A stretch of 64,000 nt of DNA from Pyronema omphalodes (Eukaryota > Ascomycota > Pezizomycetes > Pezizales > Pyronemataceae): the NCBI GenBank assembly GCA_024516155.1, contig JAJJXM010000030.1, positions 372,001-436,000 of the forward strand, in the 5' to 3' direction. Under the pieces are notes generated by a model that was not told the origin of the DNA, made no database searches, and worked only from the letters and a program-made list of their open reading frames with translations. Each line of letters begins with the position of its first letter. Within the stretch, counting starts at the first letter, position 1. This document shows, in pieces, positions 61,001 through 64,000 of this stretch. Position numbers and translations under genes: made by a program.

Positions 61001-62556
61001 AAGACAAAACTGAATTCACCGCATTGTCAGAACAGCCGAATTCAAATGCAGCACTCCGGCTACGTGGAAAGATACGCTATGTGTCGATTTAATTCTATTC
61101 CTGGTGCTTTAATTTATTCAGTCTGCATACGCCTATCATATACATCGGATCCGAAACCATGGTTTACAATATCTATCTATCTATCTATTTATCTCGCTGT
61201 CGGTGGATATATGCCGGTTGATGTGAGTTCGGATAAAACGTTCTGGTGTTATTAACCATGAATGAAATCCCATGTATCAAATACCGTCCGACAAACTCTT
61301 ACCGGTCACTTTGCATGTAGTGTTATTAAGTGAAGAGAGATGCACAAAATATATGCATTTCTGCGAGCTTACGGCAACCACACGGCAGCCAGACGGCGGG
61401 TGTTAATTGTGCATTACAACGAACGATAGATTTGCAGATGTGCAGATGTGAAAATATGAAGATATGAAAAGTTACCGACGTGCAAATACAAATACGCATT
61501 ACATCGCATTAAAAAATACACCGATATAGTTATACATACATACATATAAATACAGATGCAGATATACATATAAATACAGTTGCAGATAAATATACCAATA
61601 TGGCAATATTCCAATATGGCAATATAAAAATACACAAATATTACCGCAAACAGTCGCAACGTATATGTAGTTTCTGTAGGCTTCCGATACCGATGTTTAT
61701 CTATCAATCTATCAGTATGTATCGACGGTGCATTGAAACATAGTTTTCGATCTCATGTATGTAGTGATAATAAAAGCGGTGCTATCATCACACCCTAGGC
61801 ACATAGCCGACCCACCATCTGTACATATGTACGTATCTACAATTCCAGGTCTCTGGTGCGTGCGTGCTTGCTTCGTTTCCGGCGCTTCAGATATCCAATC
61901 ATAAATGAAAACAGACAACAGGCAACCGTTTCCAATTTTCGGAACAAAAAAAAAAAGTTATTTTTGACGGTGTAGCATGTAACGTATGTATGTATGTACA
62001 ACAGTAAGTATGAAGTTTCTACTTTCAAGTCTATGTCTGTCCATACATGAAAATAAAAATAAAAATAAACAAGAAAAAGAAAAAGAAGAAATGGAAAGGG
62101 AAATGGAAATAAGCGACACGGCATAAAACAGTTTTAAAACCGTTTGAAAAGTGTTTTTAAGGCATCGGAGCTATGTATGGCTTCGATATGTGTGGAATGT
62201 TGATGCTTTTTAGTCTTTTTGTCTCCTTCTGTGTCATGTCGCGATCTCGTCGACGCGCTCGCTTCTGTCAATGTCTTCATTCGTGATTTGCGGAACCAGA
62301 AAGACAGACAGACAGACAGCCCGCCAGCCATCAAATCCGGGCAGACAGCCCGCCAGTCACAGGCGTGCAGAAATTCCCAGGAGTCCGTGCTGCACCCGAA
62401 CTTTCTCTGCATATAAGCTAATCAATCACTTCCTGTCGCTAATCCCGATGACGTCTAGCGTTGGATAGCTAAAGATGCGAGAACCAACTTTTTGACCGCG
62501 AACTAGGCTGCGCTAGACTACGCTAGTCTGCACTATGCTGCGATGAGATGCCTGAG

Positions 62557-63999
62557 CCGCGGGCGGGGCGTGGAACGTTGGTGCGTTTTGTTCTTGGCGA
62601 CTTTCGTCGGCCTTTGGCGGGCGCGAGAAGTTAGGTGGATGGGGAAGTAAGTTGCTTTATCGGGCTTTGGCGGGCTGTAATGGGTGTAGGCGGCCTTTGA
62701 CAGTCTGTAGCGGCCTTTCATGAGCAGCCTGCGGAAGTTTTTTTGACATCCTGACGGCTGAATTGTTGATGTTTTTTTTTCTCTTGACCGGTCTTGCTTG
62801 AGCTGACTCCCGACGTCGCGTATGTTACACTATGTGGGCAAGCTGCCGAGCTGCTGCTGCATCGGAAGCTGTTAATTCCTGAGAACCCGGGTCCGACCGA
62901 CTCTAGTGTACGCTGTATGCAGACGTTATGTACAGTTGAGTTGCATACATATATTTTACATGTTTGGCTTTTGCAGCACTTGCCCTGGCGGCTGCTGAAA
63001 AAGACGGAATATGAAATGTGAAATATGAAACTCGCCCCGAAAGTGCTAAATAAACTTTTTGGCAGGTCCACCTCCACACACATCCACCTCCACATCCACC
63101 TCCACGTCGTGTGGTTTCCACCGTTTCTGCATCTTTGCAACGCGCGAATTCTTTTTAAAATTCCCAGGGATTTCAAGGCGCGTTCACTTATGATTGGTTT
63201 ATTAATGAGATGGTACCTGCAGGTCTGCAGTTTAATTTCTTAAACATGGGTTTCTTTCTGGCCCTTGATCCATGATGCTGGCTTATATGCCACATCCCTG
63301 TCCACCCGTAGTGTTGTTCCCTCCGCTCGCTCGCTGTTCTTTCGCTGGGCCTCGCTGTGACTTGTAGCTGCCCCATGCTCCATCTCCATCGCTCCATCGC
63401 TTGTGTTTTGTTCGCGACTTTTGCCTGGAACTCCGCTTTTCTTGTTCGCCTGTCGCTGTCATCGCGGATTCGACTTTTGCTGCCTGACCCGACGATTACT
63501 TTGATCGACGCCGACGCCGACGACGACAACAACAATAACAACAATAACAACATCCGATAAAGTAACAACAGTGTTACTTACCTAAGCAACCCCGGTCAAC
63601 CCCCGCGCGCGACAGAAGCAGGCAACGAAAGTGGAAGTCCCCCCCCTTCATTCATTCACTTGACGAACAAAACCAAAACCAGCCGAACAACGACAACCAA
63701 CCAGTGTCGACGCTGCTGGAATTTGCAATTCCACTCAGAGATACGAAACACGAAGCACGGAAGTCACGAAAGACTACTTACTTCTACTACACTTGGTTAA
63801 CGTCAACAACGCCATTTTTATTATCGACTCTCTTTAGAATCATCTGCTGTGGGTTTTTTTTTTTCCGACGTCGACACATTCTCGCTCGACACAATAATTT
63901 CAATCAATAATTCCGTCGCTACTTTCAAATAAACATTCAACTTTCTTTGTCGACGTCGCCAATTGCTTACGTTTCGCTCCACCACTGCTCCACTCGTTC
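62557..63999. other. Right flank of the duplication, no confident gene
   Basis: GC-richer sequence with GGCGGGC and GGCCTTTGGCG repeats at 62,580-62,720. A short ORF at 62794-63021 (75 codons) contains LLLHRKLLIPENPGPTDSS. The DNA under it resembles block X1 at about 42,095-42,180 and 54,600-54,690, where LHRMLAISDNPGPIIE can be read. CCACCTCCACA repeats lie at 63,067-63,110 and GACGCCGACGAC/AACAATAAC repeats at 63,505-63,555. Nothing else is recognisable. Confidence 0.4.
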
Positions 64000-64000
64000 A

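Larger units (their letters stand above)
50385..62556. repeat. Segmental tandem duplication, unit 2 (about 12.2 kb)
   Basis: This is a direct-orientation copy of unit 1. It ends with the same GATGCCTGAG word (62547-62556), after which unique sequence (CCGCGGGCGGGG) begins. It is shorter than unit 1 because it lacks the 964-bp foldback MITE, most of the 8-bp satellite, one copy of a roughly 370-bp internal duplication, and part of the 38.6-41.6 kb stretch. It has a 97-bp MITE and extra sequence near 58.1-59.0 kb that unit 1 lacks. The decayed state of both copies suggests the duplication is not very recent. Confidence 0.85.

Noticed and set aside
35836..62556. Interpreting the tandem block as an LTR retrotransposon or a Starship-type giant element
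   Set aside because: No reverse transcriptase, integrase, tyrosine recombinase (DUF3435) or LTR structure could be read in any frame.
62794..63021. Calling the 75-aa ORF a confident gene
   Set aside because: Too short, no recognised family; only a weak similarity to block X copies, so it is kept as a finding only.

Overview
The window is nuclear DNA of a filamentous ascomycete. Reasons: short GT-AG introns (about 50-90 nt) with CTAAY-type branch points; fungal-specific genes (DASH subunit DAD3, an Ssp120-type EF-hand protein, fungal GH17 glucanase, fungal CorA-like membrane protein); a eukaryotic tRNA-His; long intergenic spaces full of simple repeats. I cannot fix the genus from sequence alone; an early-diverging Pezizomycotina lineage is a guess.

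Layout. (1) 0.8-6.7 kb is a compact gene block: PSF3 (GINS), a coiled-coil protein on the minus strand, a TRM12/TYW2 wybutosine enzyme divergent from it, and an SSP120-like secreted EF-hand protein. (2) 6.7-18 kb is sparse: a TAA-flanked PIF/Harbinger remnant with a transposase fragment (7.2-7.9 kb), further inverted-repeat elements (8.8, 10.2 and 11.0 kb), many micro- and minisatellites, a GH17 glucanase (12.2-13.3 kb), tRNA-His(GTG) (13.8 kb) and an APH/EcKL-like kinase (17.0-18.0 kb). (3) 20.1-24.1 kb holds an eight-exon gene (model of 1151 aa) joining a CorA-like two-helix membrane domain (with a GMN motif) to about 19-20 ankyrin repeats, 17 of them nearly identical 105-bp units. (4) 24-29 kb is repeat-rich with no confident gene. 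(5) 29.1-35.9 kb is a second gene block: HIR1 (minus), GRX4-type monothiol glutaredoxin (plus) and DAD3 (minus). (6) 35.8-62.6 kb is a direct tandem segmental duplication: unit 1 at 35,836-50,384 and unit 2 at 50,385-62,556. It starts inside DAD3 exon 1, so the junction carries a broken copy of the 5' end of DAD3. No long ORF survives in either unit.

The two units act as mutual controls. A 964-bp foldback MITE is present only in unit 1 (42,959-43,922), and unit 2 keeps the empty TA site. A 97-bp Harbinger-like MITE is present only in unit 2 (52,134-52,230), and unit 1 keeps the empty TTA site. An 8-bp satellite is strongly expanded only in unit 1. Each unit also contains older, more diverged internal duplications, so the block grew in several rounds.

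The housekeeping genes belong to DNA replication (PSF3), chromatin (HIR1), mitosis (DAD3), tRNA modification (TRM12) and iron/redox handling (GRX4). They are not an obvious pathway cluster. Gene models were built by eye from reading frames, splice signals and remembered family features. Exon borders are inferred, and no database search was possible.
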